DNA of 64,000 nucleotides from Syngnathus acus (GCF_901709675.1 NC_051105.1:12076604-12140603); one strand, 5' to 3'. Shown: positions 44,759 to 55,233, counted from the first letter of the stretch. Numbers and translations are program-made. Notes: generated from the letters alone by a model not told the origin.

Positions 44759-45891
44759 TAGGGATGGGAATCTTCACCATCAAAGCGATACGATACACAT
44801 CTCGATACACTGCCAACAATTCGATGCATTCACGATTCATGGAATTGCCAATGATAAGATGCGATACGATTTTCCCATCTCCTGCGATACGGTGCGATAC
44901 AGTAAGATTTAATTTTAAAACAATGCGATCCAGTGCGATACAATACATTGTAATGCAGAAGAAAAATACACCATGGAATATAGTTCAAGTTTTGGCACTT
45001 GAAGCATTAAAGCTGGCTGTGCTTTTTTATTTTGAAACACAGGAAGTACAACATAGAGTGATTAATTGCAGATCTCTCTGGAACTTTAGGGTATAAGTAT
45101 AACCTTTAACAAAAATTAAGATTTCTCTTAAGTGCATGTTGTAGAGCAATTTAGGGCCTACACAAAGCCATGTTTTCAAGTTAAGCTTTTAAAAGTGCAT
45201 TAAGTTTATACAGGAGGTAAAACAAAATGGGCTAATAAAAAAGGTGAAGGCCATGAGAATTCCATCCACTATAACAACTTAAAAAAAAACTAACAAAGGG
45301 AGACATTGTATTTCATTGCATTGCATTACAACAGAAAAGTAAGGTTAATGATATAACTTAAATTACATATTTTTCCATTTCCATGCACATTTTGGAAATA
45401 ATAATAATAATAAATAATGAGTGTACTCATTATTTGTGTGTATCTTGTGCTGCCTGTATCTTATAGCTGCACGGCAGTTTACATATGGCCGTTGTGTTAT
45501 CCAGCTCTCCATCTCGTTTGTAGAACCCGAAATTTTTCCACACTGCAGACTTAAAGGCCACCACCGAATGTATAATCTCCGTCGAGTTTTCCTCCATGTT
45601 AACCCGCTATCTGACTTGCCGCCTCTATACAATTCGAAGAAGGCCAGTTTGGACCCGCTTATTCGCGCGAGACCTGAGCCGAGACTTGAGTAGTAGGAGT
45701 GACTGAGACCCGTTTCTAAAAAGTTATAATTATAGATATTAATCGATTTTTATCGATGCAAATAATTTACATACGATGCATCTCGAGTTTTTGTGCGTTT
45801 TTACCGATGCAGACGTTTGCAAATCGATGCAACTGCATCTTACAGGTCGCATCGATTTTGCGATGCACATCGGTGAATCTTCCCACCCCTA
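44759..45891. mobile_element. Non-autonomous hAT element, first of a pair
   Basis: Ends TAGGGATGGGAATCTTCACC and GGTGAATCTTCCCACCCCTA are inverted repeats. The 8 bp GTTGTTAC is duplicated exactly at 44751-44758 and 45892-45899. Inner sequence is rich in CGATACGATAC and CGATGCA motifs near both ends, a subterminal repeat pattern typical of hAT transposase binding. No transposase frame in 1133 bp. Confidence 0.93.
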
Positions 45892-45906
45892 GTTGTTACG
45901 CTAGCT

Positions 45907-46931
45907 CAGACGTGAGCAATATACGGCCCGCGGGCCACATCCGGCCCACGGGGCCGTTTAATCCGGCCCACCACACCTGAATAAATTGTATTATTAAACC
46001 TTTTTTTTGGTCATTTTTCCTGCAATTACTATGTTTCCCCAATAGATGGGGAAGCGCCCGCCCGCGCATTTACTCCCGGAAGTGCGTGTACGTACTAAGT
46101 AGTACGGACCCGGCGCACTCCGCGCTCTATTTCCATCAGTGCCGAATTTCAAGTGTGGGCTGTGACGTCAGCATTCTCGTAATTCGCGCGCTGAGCTTTT
46201 AGATACAGTTATACGCTAAGGCCACCCACAAACCTTCCCCTGGAATCCTTCCATTAAAATGAGTGGCCCGAGGAAAAGAAAGGTGGACACTGAGTGCCGA
46301 GTGTTTAAAAAAAGAGTGGACAATTTGGCTCGACCTACGTGTGTGAGCAGACGTTCAGCCACATGAACGTCAACAAAGCCCGTCACAGATCTAGGTTAAC
46401 GGACCGACACCTCGGCTCTAACCTAAAAATTACCACAACAAATTTTACTCCAGACCATGATGCACTTGCAAAAAAGGGAGACCAACAATACTATTGATTT
46501 CTTTATTACTTTATTTAGATGTATTCTTTCACTGATTCTTCAAGATGATGTATTTGATCAGAATGTTTGCCGTTTGTTGTGATTTCGCCCCATTAGATAA
46601 ACATACTGTATTTCATAAATCTGACCTTCAGGCGCTGAAGTGATGGAAACTATTATTCATAATAACAGTGTCGTATATGAGAATCACTGATAGTAGTTTT
46701 TTGGTGAATTTTTTTTTAATGCTGTTAATAAATGCATTTGTTTTCAAAAAGCTTTTTTTGAATATCCATGCTTTACTACCTACTAAAAGTACAAACCTTT
46801 TATGCAATGGCCTTTACATGTCATTTCTATTACTTCACACAAACACTACATCCATCTGCTCCTGGTTCGGACCCCCGGTCTAAATTTAGAGCCAAATTCG
46901 GCCCGCCAGTCAAAAAGTTTGCCCACCCCTG
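45907..46931 (+). mobile_element. hAT deletion derivative, second of the pair
   Basis: The left end CAGACGTGAGCAATATACGG and the right end GTTTGCCCACCCCTG (46931) are diverged hAT terminal repeats. Flanks CGCTAGCT (45899-45906) and CACTAGCT (46932-46939) are an 8 bp duplication with one change. The interior (46261-46496) keeps both extremes of a transposase: the start MSGPRKRKVDTECRVF and, after a large deletion, the dimerisation-domain end YVCEQTFSHMNVNKARHRS. Confidence 0.85.
46258..46496 (+). pseudogene. hAT transposase, both ends joined
   Basis: Starts at an ATG (46259-46261) with MSGPRKRKVDTECRVFKK, the N-terminus usual for GTF2IRD2/SCAND3-like hAT transposases. After about 20 codons a frame change follows, and the sequence resumes with the C-terminal hAT dimerisation block (TYVCEQTFSHMNVNKA, LTDRHLGSNLKI, TPDHDALAKKG), ending at a stop near 46496. 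The BED finger and RNase H-like catalytic core (about 500 residues in related proteins) are missing. It is an internal-deletion product that kept the element's ends. Confidence 0.75.
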
Positions 46932-46939
46932 CACTAGCT

Positions 46940-48415
46940 ACATTACTGTCTCCACACTCCTGTATGAAATTCCACAACAAAATACATTTTGTGTAATCAC
47001 AATTTGTTTTGCAAGTACTCTATCTAAACTCATGAGTTGGCAGCCAGATTGAATCTTTCATATTCAAGCAAAAGACATTTTTCACTGTCTGAAAAACGGT
47101 GTCAAAGATAAAAGGTAAGCAAAGCTGCATATGGGTTGTGTTGAATGCACAAATTAGTGGTGCCTAGCAACGCTTCTCAAAAGCAGCATGGCCTGTAATG
47201 TTCAGTGAAGTTGTTCATGTGGGCGTGCCATACTATGATTCACAGTGGTGCAGTGCCAACTTTACGGGTGATACAATGTCTCTTTATGTTGGCCCATGTG
47301 CTCTTTGCAGTTTGTACGTAGTTTTTATCCGTAACCGCATCGTAGCTCCACCTTATGTTGTGATGGCGTTGAAAGCTGACATAAGGGACAGCTGAGCAGT
47401 AGCTCGTTTGGATGAGAATGTCCAGAACCCTTAAAAATGTCTAGTTTCAGCAAGGCTTAAATTAGGGGGCAAAAAGTATGGTACAATCCAGGATCCTTTT
47501 GCTATTTTGACAAAAAGAAATCTTTGCCATGTTTTTAAGACACATGGAAACTGTTTTAAATCATAAAAAAAAGCATAATAGATCGTCTCGTCTCCTGGAA
47601 ACCATGTGTTTGTAGGAACTATGTGGAGTGGCAAGACCAATGCCAGACGAATAGGTCATGAAGCCTGACACCACATCATGTCAGCATAACAGCACAAAGT
47701 AGCCATCAGAACGTAATACTAACAACTCAGGATGTGAAATGTCAACAAAGGACAAATGTGGGTCATTTTTAATATATTACATGCTGAAAAACAGCCAGAT
47801 GCAGGCGAATGACCAACACAAATTGAAACAATTGTGTCATCAACATCTATTATAGTAAGACATGGCTTGACAAGGCAAGGGATAACGATGCATTTTGGAC
47901 TGTTGCGGTAATGATGAAAGCTATTTAGGCCCCTTCAGCTGCGACATCTCACACTAACTTTGTCTGCTTCAAGGTCTTTCCACCATCTGCCAATGAGACC
48001 TTCCTCCCTCACATCCAACCACCTAGTTGTCTATCAGTGCAAGAGGCCTCTAGAAGTGCAGAGCTGAGAAATTTGTTCCCAGAGGGATCTGATTTAGATT
48101 ATGGTATGGGACCTTATCGTCACCTCCTCTTTGTGCCCTTTCAAGTATAATCACTCAGTCACCCAGCACTAAACTCAGTTTCGCCATAACAGTCATGATG
48201 AGAAGAAACTAAAGGGAAAATCACTCAGTAACTAAGTACGACTAAAGACTTGAAGAGAGCATTTTTAAGCTTTCATGAAAGCCCAGATGTACTTGACAGC
48301 TACATGTTTATGTAAAAAAAAAAAAAAAAGAGAGAGAAAGCGAACAAATACAGATAAAGTTGCTGAAATTTGAGCATTTAGTAACAATGAGGAAATAGTG
48401 GACAGTGCAAACAGC
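46940..48415. other. No recognised feature
   Basis: About 1.5 kb of sequence with balanced composition; no exon or repeat family identified. A poly-A run lies at 48315-48329. Confidence 0.4.
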
Positions 48416-48423
48416 ATCTAGAT

Positions 48424-48809
48424 CAGTGGTTCTTAACCTTGTTGGAGGTACCGAACCCCACCAGTTTCATATGCGCATTCACCAAACCCCTCTTTAGTGA
48501 AAAATAATTTTTTTTTTTTCAAATTCAAGACATAAATGTTTTTTACTAGTGCACAAAATGAGCCGTGCATGAACATCACCTTGTTCAAAGAACAAAACCA
48601 ACAATGCATGAACTCACAACAAATTACACACCTGCAAATCAGTGTGACTTCTGCCGTTGCCTTTGCGAGACCAGTTCAGATATGCGTCATCACAAATTTA
48701 CACAATAAATCAGGTATTTTCGGACCTTCGCAGTAGAGGCGCTGCCAAACCCCTGAGAACGACTCACCGAACCCCTAGGTTTCGATTGAACCCAGGTTAA
48801 GAACCACTG
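48424..48809. mobile_element. hAT MITE, 386 bp
   Basis: Ends CAGTGGTTCTTAACCTTG and CCAGGTTAAGAACCACTG form near-perfect inverted repeats. The 8 bp ATCTAGAT is duplicated exactly at 48416-48423 and 48810-48817. GAACCCC and its inverse occur next to both ends. No coding capacity. Confidence 0.95.
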
Positions 48810-48817
48810 ATCTAGAT

Positions 48818-49197
48818 GATCTGTGAAAAGAAGCCTGAAAAGAAAATATTTATATAGTGCAATGCAAAATCAAGTTTTCTCCGACTGAGAGGACACTCCA
48901 TTTTATTGGTATGTTGTATATTTTTTGGTAATCAAGGTAGGAAACTTAAATCAGAGCTGTACAGTCTGCACATCAAAGTTCATTAAACATTTGAGACATC
49001 GCCGACTGACTTTACTTGGTTAAATATTGTTTTCATATACGAGCAATTGCAATTTATATTTTACATGAGAATTCAGCATGTAGTCTTGTAGGTAACATAC
49101 TATTTCCAGAGAATAAACAGTATAAGTGAGACTACAGAAATTATTAGGACAAAAAACAATGTGGTGTATCGTGTACATACTGTACAAAAAAATGGAG
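48818..49197. other. No recognised feature
   Basis: Short AT-rich spacer between the MITE and the SINE; nothing identified. Confidence 0.4.
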
Positions 49198-49210
49198 ACA
49201 GACCAATCTA

Positions 49211-49574
49211 TCCATCCATCCATTTTCTGAACCGCTTAGTCCCCACGGGGGTCGCGGGCGTGCTGGAGCCCATCCCAGCCGTCATCGGGCAGTAGGCGGG
49301 GGACACCCTGAACCGGTTGCCAGCCAATCGCAGGGCACACAGAGACAAACAACCATTTGCACTTGCACACACACTTAGGGACAATTTGGAGTCTTCAATC
49401 GGCCTACCAAGCATGTTTTTGGGATGTGGGAGGAAACCGGAGTGCCCGGAGAAAACCCACGCGGGCCCGGGGAGAACATGCAAACTCCGCACAGGGAGGG
49501 CCGGAGGTGGAATCGAACCCGCACCCTCCTAACTGTGAGGCGGACGTGCTACCCAGTGCCCCACCGAGCCGCCC
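49211..49574 (-). mobile_element. SINE family 2, complete copy
   Basis: Minus-strand SINE of 364 bp. The head at 49574 reads GGGCGGCTCGGTGGGGCACT with A box TGGGTAGCACGTCCGCC and B box GGTTCGATTCC. The body contains CATGTTCTCCCCGGGCC and TGTGCCCTGCGATTGGCTGG, and the 3' end is GAAAATGGATGGATGGATAG. A 13 bp target duplication, ACAGACCAATCTA, lies at 49198-49210 and 49575-49587. It is the best preserved copy of a family that also occurs at 13970, 15176, 16551, 35666 and 36085. Confidence 0.93.
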
Positions 49575-49587
49575 ACAGACCAATCTA

Positions 49588-50824
49588 CTATGAGAGAAAT
49601 CTTTGTAATTTTTTTCAGGGAACACATTATAAAGCTAGGGCATTTCCAGACTAGATGCCATTGCGAGTATAAAAGAAATACAACAAATAAAACGCCTTAA
49701 GCCAACTTATTCCATGATAGTTTTGTTGTGTGCTGAGAGAGAGAGAGATGGAGGTACCGATGGACGGACAGATGGAGGGACAGACAGATGGACGGACGGA
49801 GGGAGGGACAGACAGAATATGAAAGACATACAGATGATATGAGCACAAACATAAATAATAGGCTCCGAGAAAAGGCTGCCACTCACAATGGTGGCAACAA
49901 AGGAACAATATGTGCGATCAGATACATACAAGTAATCAAAGCAACAAGACATTACACTGTAACGAAGGAAAAAACTAACTGCAGGCCTGCTGGTGAGAGG
50001 CCTAAATAATAGAAACTTAGACTGAGAGGTCCGCCACCCAGAGCCCCCAAATACCCAGAAGAACACTCCAAAACACACTAAAAGCCTCCACAGGGTCAAC
50101 GAACCAGCGTCAGGGCACTTCAGCGGGCAATTTGCAGACAACAGCAAGCAAACGTAGTTGTGATTCGTCAATATCTCACAAATCAGGCAAACGTGTGTAC
50201 AGCGTCCTGGGCACTCAGACGGGGCAGATGCAGGTGGTGTGCGTCCTCACCATGGTGGCAGGCACAGCGAAGGTCGGCCACATCCAGGGTGCGACGAGCA
50301 CGAGGGAGGAGACCTCTCAAAGGGGGTCGCCGCTGCGCGGCCAAGGCGCGAGAACTGAACCCGGTCAGCCCGGATGAGCAGGACGGTTAAGTCACGCTGT
50401 CCCCGACCGATGCACGCAGCCATCCCGGCGGCCAGGGCCAGGCACAGAAACAATATCTGCCCGTGCCAAGCCGATCTGTACACGCCGATGTGCAGTGTTA
50501 GGCACCTGCCTCGCCGAGTGGATGGCAGAACCTGGGACGGCCCCGACCGTCACCACACATTGCTGCGTACCAACATCACATTACATCAAAAAGAAAAAGA
50601 AAGGAAAAATGAAGGACATAAAGAGAAAAGAGAGAACACTGCTCGGAGGCTGCCACTCACAACGACACCAGAAAATGTGATGTGACTAAAAGTTTAGGAG
50701 GAAGACTATTGTGAAGCCTGCTCCATTTGGGAGCACAAAGCGGTGACAGATGAGCTAAAATTCCAGGCTTTCAACTCAGCTCAGCACCATACCTAAAGGA
50801 AGAAGTTATGTTTCACACAAAAAG
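49588..50824. other. Mixed stretch with GACA/GGAC repeats and a GC-rich block
   Basis: Contains an imperfect tetranucleotide tract (GATGGACGGACAGATGGAG-type, 49745-49815) and a GC-rich block at about 50200-50580. The block has open frames on both strands but no protein motif I recognise. Its origin is unknown. Confidence 0.45.
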
Positions 50825-51266
50825 TGTCATGTCTCGTCCCCAGTTTTGCTAAGTGTCTAGGTTGCCATAGTTTCTGTTTGCGTCGCCCCTCCCTTCCTGT
50901 GTCACCTCAATCAATGTAACCGCGGTCACCTGCCTCGTGTTTCGTGTTTTGTATTTAAGTCCTGTCTGCCCCTCGCTCACCGTCGGATCATTGTGTTGTT
51001 GTCGTCAGGTCCTGTTGTTTTCTTGTCTCACGTCCTGGTCAGTCAGTCTAGTTATTGTTGTGTTGATGTCATGATGTCTTTTTGGTTCCGGTCTTTGGTA
51101 ATGTCACCCTGTCTTTTTGTTTCACGTCTTTTTCGGTCAGTCTTGTTGTTAGGTTTTGTTAGTGAGTTATGTCAGTTTGCTAAGTCTTTTTGAGTTTGCT
51201 TCAATAAACTCTGGTCCAAGCTGCACTTGGTCGCCCTGCTCCATTTCCACACTCCGAAGCGTGACA
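50825..51266 (+). repeat. 5' LTR of the satellite-bearing element
   Basis: TGTCATGTCTCG...GCGTGACA. TATTTAAG at about 50951 is a TATA-like box, AATAAA lies at 51203-51208, and GGTCCAAGCTGCACTTGG follows it. The same LTR occurs at 20479-20946, 22181-22495, 53725-54109 and 56975-57161. Confidence 0.88.
51203..51208 (+). terminator. Polyadenylation signal in the LTR
   Basis: AATAAA followed after a few bases by CTGGTCCAAGCTGC, conserved in the other LTR copies. Confidence 0.55.
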
Positions 51267-51720
51267 GAATGATCCGACCATCACAGCGACCAGCGCTTGG
51301 ACCTTCCACCATCAGCTCCCGTCTGCGACGCCCGATCGACGTCCGTCGTCCGAGCAGGTTCCGGCGCCATGGGCTTCGCAGCTGCCATCGGACTTCGCTC
51401 CAGCGACGCCGGACTCGCGGCCGCCATCAGAGTTCCTCCCGGCGCCATCGGCTCCACGACCGTCATCTGACTTCGCTGCCGCGACGCCGGATCCTCGGCC
51501 GCCATCGGAGTGCTTCTGGCGCCAGCGGCTTCGCGGCCGCGATCGGACTTCGCTGCCGCGACGCCGGACACGCGGCCGCCATTGGAGTGCTTCCTGGCGG
51601 CATCAGACTCGCGGCCGCCAACGGGCTTCACCCCAGCGTCACCGGACCCGCGACACTGCCAGGCCTCGTGCCAACAATGCCAGACCCGCGATCATCGCAG
51701 ACCCTGCTCCCACTGCTGAA
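51267..51720 (+). repeat. GC-rich quasi-repeats in the LTR-element interior
   Basis: Phrases such as GCGGCCGCCATCGGA and TTCGCTGCCGCGACGCCGGA recur every few tens of bases. Frames are open in more than one phase and give Arg/Ser/His- or Ala/Pro-rich strings; I see no capsid or nucleocapsid motif. Confidence 0.6.
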
Positions 51721-51849
51721 ACACTGACTCCTGCTGCTGCGTGCAGCTCTGGCTTCCTGCATGCCGCCGCGTGGGTGGCTGCATGTGACTGTTGCCGCTA
51801 ATCGCGGTCCGGACTTTCAAATGCCGCTGATTGCGGCGAGGACTTTTTT

Positions 51850-52085
51850 TTTAGCCGCCTGAGTGCGGTTTTGTGTGAGTGGCCGCCCGAGAGCGGTTTG
51901 TGAGAGTTGCCGCCTGAGTGCGGTTCAGGTTCTGTGTGAGTTTCCGCCCGAGTGCGGTTCAGGTTCTTTGTGAGTTGCCGCCCGAGTGCGGTTCAGGTTC
52001 TGTGTGAGTTGCCGCCCGAGTGCGGTTCAGGTTCTGTGTGAGTTGCCGCCCGAGTGCGGTTCAGGTTCTGTGTGAGTTGCTGCCG
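51850..52085. repeat. 34 bp tandem array
   Basis: TGAGTTGCCGCCCGAG units step by exactly 34 bp (51971, 52005, 52039). Earlier units at 51865-51960 are more diverged. Confidence 0.9.
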
Positions 52086-52376
52086 ATTGCGCGCAAGGCC
52101 CCCAGTGTGTGCCGCGATTGTGGCCCTGGGCCCCTGACCGCCGCTGAGTGCAGTTCTGTTCCCCAAGTTGCTGCCGATTGGGCCCCTGACCGCCGCTGCG
52201 TGCAGTTCTGTCCCCCAAGTTGCTGCCGATTGCGCGTCAGGCCCCCAGTGTGTGCCGCGATTGTGGCCCTGGGCCCCTGACCGCCGCTGAGTGCAGTTCT
52301 GTTCCCCAAGTTGCTGCCGATTGCGCGTCAGGCCCCCAGTGTGTGCCGCGAGTGTGGCCCTGGGCCCCTGACCGCA
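52086..52376. repeat. 91 bp tandem array
   Basis: GATTGCGCGTCAGGCCCCC occurs at 52229 and 52320, 91 bp apart; a first full unit and a shortened one precede it. It matches the 91 bp unit at 21180-21480 on the other strand. Confidence 0.88.
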
Positions 52377-52584
52377 TCAAGCGTGACAAAAAGGTGACCA
52401 AATTAAGAAAATGTGGACGTGAGACTGATGGGGTGCACAGGCAGTAGTGGACACTAACACAAAATATATAATCACAAGATCACTCAATAGTCTTTTCCTT
52501 TCCGTTCCCCTACTGCTTTTGTGGTTGACTTGTGAGCAGTCCGCAGGCTACCAGTTGACCGCAATCAACCTCCTGCTCTATTGA

Positions 52585-52800
52585 AATATTGGAATACACA
52601 ATACACACAGTCAACAAGAAGGTGAAGTCGCATCATTTGTCATGCACACACACTTGAAATTTGACCTCTGCATTTGACCCATAACAGCAAGGGGGCAGTT
52701 TGGGTTACCGGCATCATGCTCAAGGACACCACAGTCGTTGTCTAGGGGGGGTGGATGGTCTTGGTCCAGGGTCCCCATGGTGGCAGGTGATTATCTGAAC
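52585..52800. repeat. Degenerate SINE-like repeat
   Basis: GACCTCTGCATTTGACCCAT resembles part of SINE family 1 in reverse, and GCTCAAGGACACCAC is common in fish SINE 3' parts. Edges are unclear. Confidence 0.4.
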
Positions 52801-52917
52801 AACTTGATCACGGGTGTGCAACAAGAAAAGGTAAGAGTGAGTGAGGTGGAATATATGTGTCGAGGAAGACAGTCGTGGCGCGTTGTGCACGAGTAAAGTT
52901 AGCGTAAACAGAGCCCA

Positions 52918-53433
52918 ATGATGGAAGACACTGGAAGGTGTGCGTATGACGCAGCTTTCAAGTTAAAAGCCATTGAGCTGGCTGATAAAGAAGGGAACAG
53001 GGCGGTTGCACGTAAACTTGGAATAAATGAATCGATTTAAAGTGGCGCTTGGATGACCAGCAGCGAGAAATCCTTTACAAAAACTGGACGCATGTGAAGA
53101 GCAACTTTCACACAAGTCTGCCAGTGGATCCTGACAGCGTGGAGCAGTGTGAAAAAATCCACCATCACCAACGGGTTTCGAAAAGCCGGTCTGCTGCGTG
53201 ACGGAGAGGACAGCACAAGCTCAGGAGTGAATTTGCCTCAGGACGAGAGTGACAATGAAAGCGACAACGAAAGAGAGAATGAGAAAGAGTGTTCCGACAT
53301 CTGGCACTATTCCACTCAGACACTGAGGAGGAAGATTTTGCTGGTTTCAGTGGACAGGAGGAAGATTTTGCTGGTTTCAGTGGACAGGAGAAAGACAAAG
53401 ACGGCTCTCAGTGACTTTGTTGACTGGTATGTT
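52918..53433 (+). pseudogene. Tigger/pogo transposase, N- and C-terminal remnants
   Basis: Starts with MMEDTGRCAYDAAFKLKA and AIELADKEGNRAVARKLGI, the N-terminal helix-turn-helix (CENP-B/pogo type) that binds the transposon ends. After NES there is a stop and a large deletion. The sequence resumes at about 53140 with KKSTITNGFRKAGLLRDG, the segment after the DDE catalytic domain, and ends near 53397 with an acidic tail in which EEDFAGFSGQ is duplicated. The whole catalytic core is missing. No intact left terminal repeat is visible. Confidence 0.8.
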
Positions 53434-53609
53434 TGTTTTTACCCGCCTAGTTAGTGCTGTTACTTCCGTGTGTACAACAAGACGTTAATGTTATTAAAAC
53501 CTTCGCCCAGCTAGTATTAAATGTCACTTGTTTAAAATGAAATGTTAGTGTGATTAAAACTATAAAAATGCTTTCTGTGTACAGTCTTTCTTTGTGAATA
53601 ACTCATGTG

Positions 53610-54120
53610 CACTTGCGGCTTATAGTCCGGATGCGGCTTATATTAAAAAAAAAAAGAAAAACTGAAATACCCCCGAATTTTAGCTGGTGCGGCTAATACT
53701 CCGGTGCGGCATATAGGTCGAAAATGTCACGGATCGTAATGTAGCAGGGCGACCAAATGCAGCTTGGACCAGGGTTTATTGGGGGAAAAGGTAGTTGGAA
53801 GGGAGGATGAGGGGAGAAACCAACAGAACCGGCACACTAACATAACTTCCTAACAAAACCAACAACAGGACTGACCGACAGACTGGATAACAGAAACGGA
53901 ACTGACCGTCAAAGACGTGAGAGAAAAAGACATCAAGACATCAACGATCCGACAGGGAGTGACACGCAGACAGGACTTAGTAAATACGAGACAGGTAACG
54001 AGAGGCAGGTGACTGTGATTAGTACATTGATTGTGAGTAGACATAGGAAGGGAGGGGCGAGTACACAGACGCGGACAGAAACCATGACAACCGGGGACGA
54101 GTCATGACAGAAAATGACGG
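53610..54120. repeat. Right end of the Tigger element, split by a solo LTR
   Basis: CTTATAGTCCGGATGCGGC and GGTGCGGCATATAGGTCGAAAA form the subterminal and terminal repeat. The terminal sequence continues after the solo LTR as GACGG next to TA (54121-54122). It resembles the CGGACTATAAG ends of the nest at 38814-43483, linking those non-autonomous elements to a Tigger-type transposase. Confidence 0.7.
53725..54109 (-). mobile_element. Solo LTR with 5 bp target duplication
   Basis: 385 bp, minus strand, same LTR family as 50825-51266 (minus-strand ends TGTCATGACTCGTCCCC and GATCCGTGACA). The 5 bp GAAAA is duplicated at 53720-53724 and 54110-54114. It interrupts the Tigger terminal repeat. A solo LTR arises by recombination between the two LTRs of a full element. 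Confidence 0.92.
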
Positions 54121-54180
54121 TACTTAATATCTGTTGAAGTGGTGTACAAAAGGTATCCAATATGTGTTGCGTTAGTTCAA

Positions 54181-55229
54181 CACTAGAAGAGCTGGACGCG
54201 TCAATTGACGCGCATCACCACTTTGCGTCATGACTACTTAATACGCGCTTGTAGGAAAAATCTGAAAAAATCTGACTTTTATATATTTAGCATGCTTAGT
54301 AGAAAAACAAAAACAAAAACTTAGTTACATTAGTTGTGTGCAAGATGCAGCAGTTTATACCTAGAACAGCTAGATGCGTCAATTGACGCAATTGAACATT
54401 ATAGCATGCAAAGTGGGGTTGTCCATGCAACAAAGTGCAACAAAGTGTAATAAAGTGTAACAAAGTTCTTTCACAAGCATTTCAGTCACAGACTTGCATG
54501 TTTGTGCTTGTTCCTAATATCAGACAGCCTTATCTTTGCATGCGATGCAAATTTTAGCCATACATCTTCCACATACAGGACGTTTGCAAACATCACAGAC
54601 GGTTACAGTTCTGTTGCGGCTACATCCTACTTTTATCTGACAAGTCACTCTAGTTGTCAATTGTCCCGTTGCTGTTGACGCTGCCATTTGTACAGGATTC
54701 CTGGCTGACATCTCAGCTAATGTCAGTTCTGTAGACAGCTGACGTAAGAATTCCCTGCGTGAGATATTAGTGCCAGTGACTTGCCGGTAGATTATCCACA
54801 AATTGACTCCAGCCATATCTGGAATGTTGAAGAACAATGCAAGTGGCCATCTTCTGCATCCTGCCTTTGTAGACATCTGTCGGCACATTGCGTCAAGCAT
54901 GTCGACTCCGCATTTGTTGCTGTTGTAATACAGGATTCATTCTGGCTTCTTTTTACCATCTGTCTTCAGCCTGCTTACTTTCTTTTGAAGGCTGATGCGA
55001 CTTTGAATTTGTTCTCTTCATCTCTACATTATGATACAATTACACTCGTCATTCCGCTACGATATCCTCACACAATTACGTTCTCGGGGCGTGCGCGCGA
55101 ACAAGACGATCGCGATAACATGACGTGCGCAACAACATGTGATGTGCGACGGTAACGTGTCGCATCGATGGAGCGTCAATTGACGCACTCCCCTGTTAGA
55201 GGTAGATCAAAACAGCCGCTGTTCTAGTG
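54181..55229 (-). mobile_element. piggyBac element, internally deleted
   Basis: Ends CACTAGAAGAGC (54181) and GCTGTTCTAGTG (ending 55229) are inverted repeats. TTAA follows on the right (55230-55233) and TTCAA, probably a mutated TTAA, precedes on the left. The minus strand carries the C-terminal part of a piggyBac transposase. The palindrome GCGTCAATTGACGC occurs three times near the ends. Confidence 0.85.
54520..54960 (-). pseudogene. piggyBac transposase C-terminal fragment (PGBD4-like)
   Basis: The minus-strand frame 54900-54520 gives MLDAMCRQMSTKAGCRRWP, FFNIPDMAGVNLWIIYRQV, NISRREFLRQL and a Cys-rich C-terminal finger (CQIKVGC ... CDVCKRPVCGRC ... CIACK), as in piggyBac transposases. 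Upstream in the same frame YYNSNKCGVD precedes it, but a stop interrupts at about 54950 after KKKPE. The N-terminal domain and most of the catalytic DDD domain are missing. In active relatives the Cys-rich domain helps recognise the ends, so this fragment keeps a DNA-binding part without catalysis. Confidence 0.85.
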
Positions 55230-55233
55230 TTAA

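Larger units (their letters stand above)
50825..52388 (+). mobile_element. Satellite-bearing LTR element, plus-strand copy
   Basis: Begins with a 442 bp LTR (50825-51266). The interior (51267-52378) opens GAATGATCCGACCATCACAG and, like 20947-22180, contains GC-rich quasi-repeats, a 34 bp array and a 91 bp array, and no pol gene. It ends with AAGCGTGACA (52379-52388), which is only the last 10 bp of the LTR. The 5 bp AAAAG is duplicated exactly at 50820-50824 and 52389-52393, so the shortened right end is the border of the insertion as it stands today. Confidence 0.85.

Noticed and set aside
49490-49574. Second tRNA-like head on the minus strand
   Set aside because: It begins SINE family 2 and is bounded by a 13 bp target duplication.
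50160-50390. Open frames in the GC-rich block
   Set aside because: Open on both strands because of composition; no motif supports coding.
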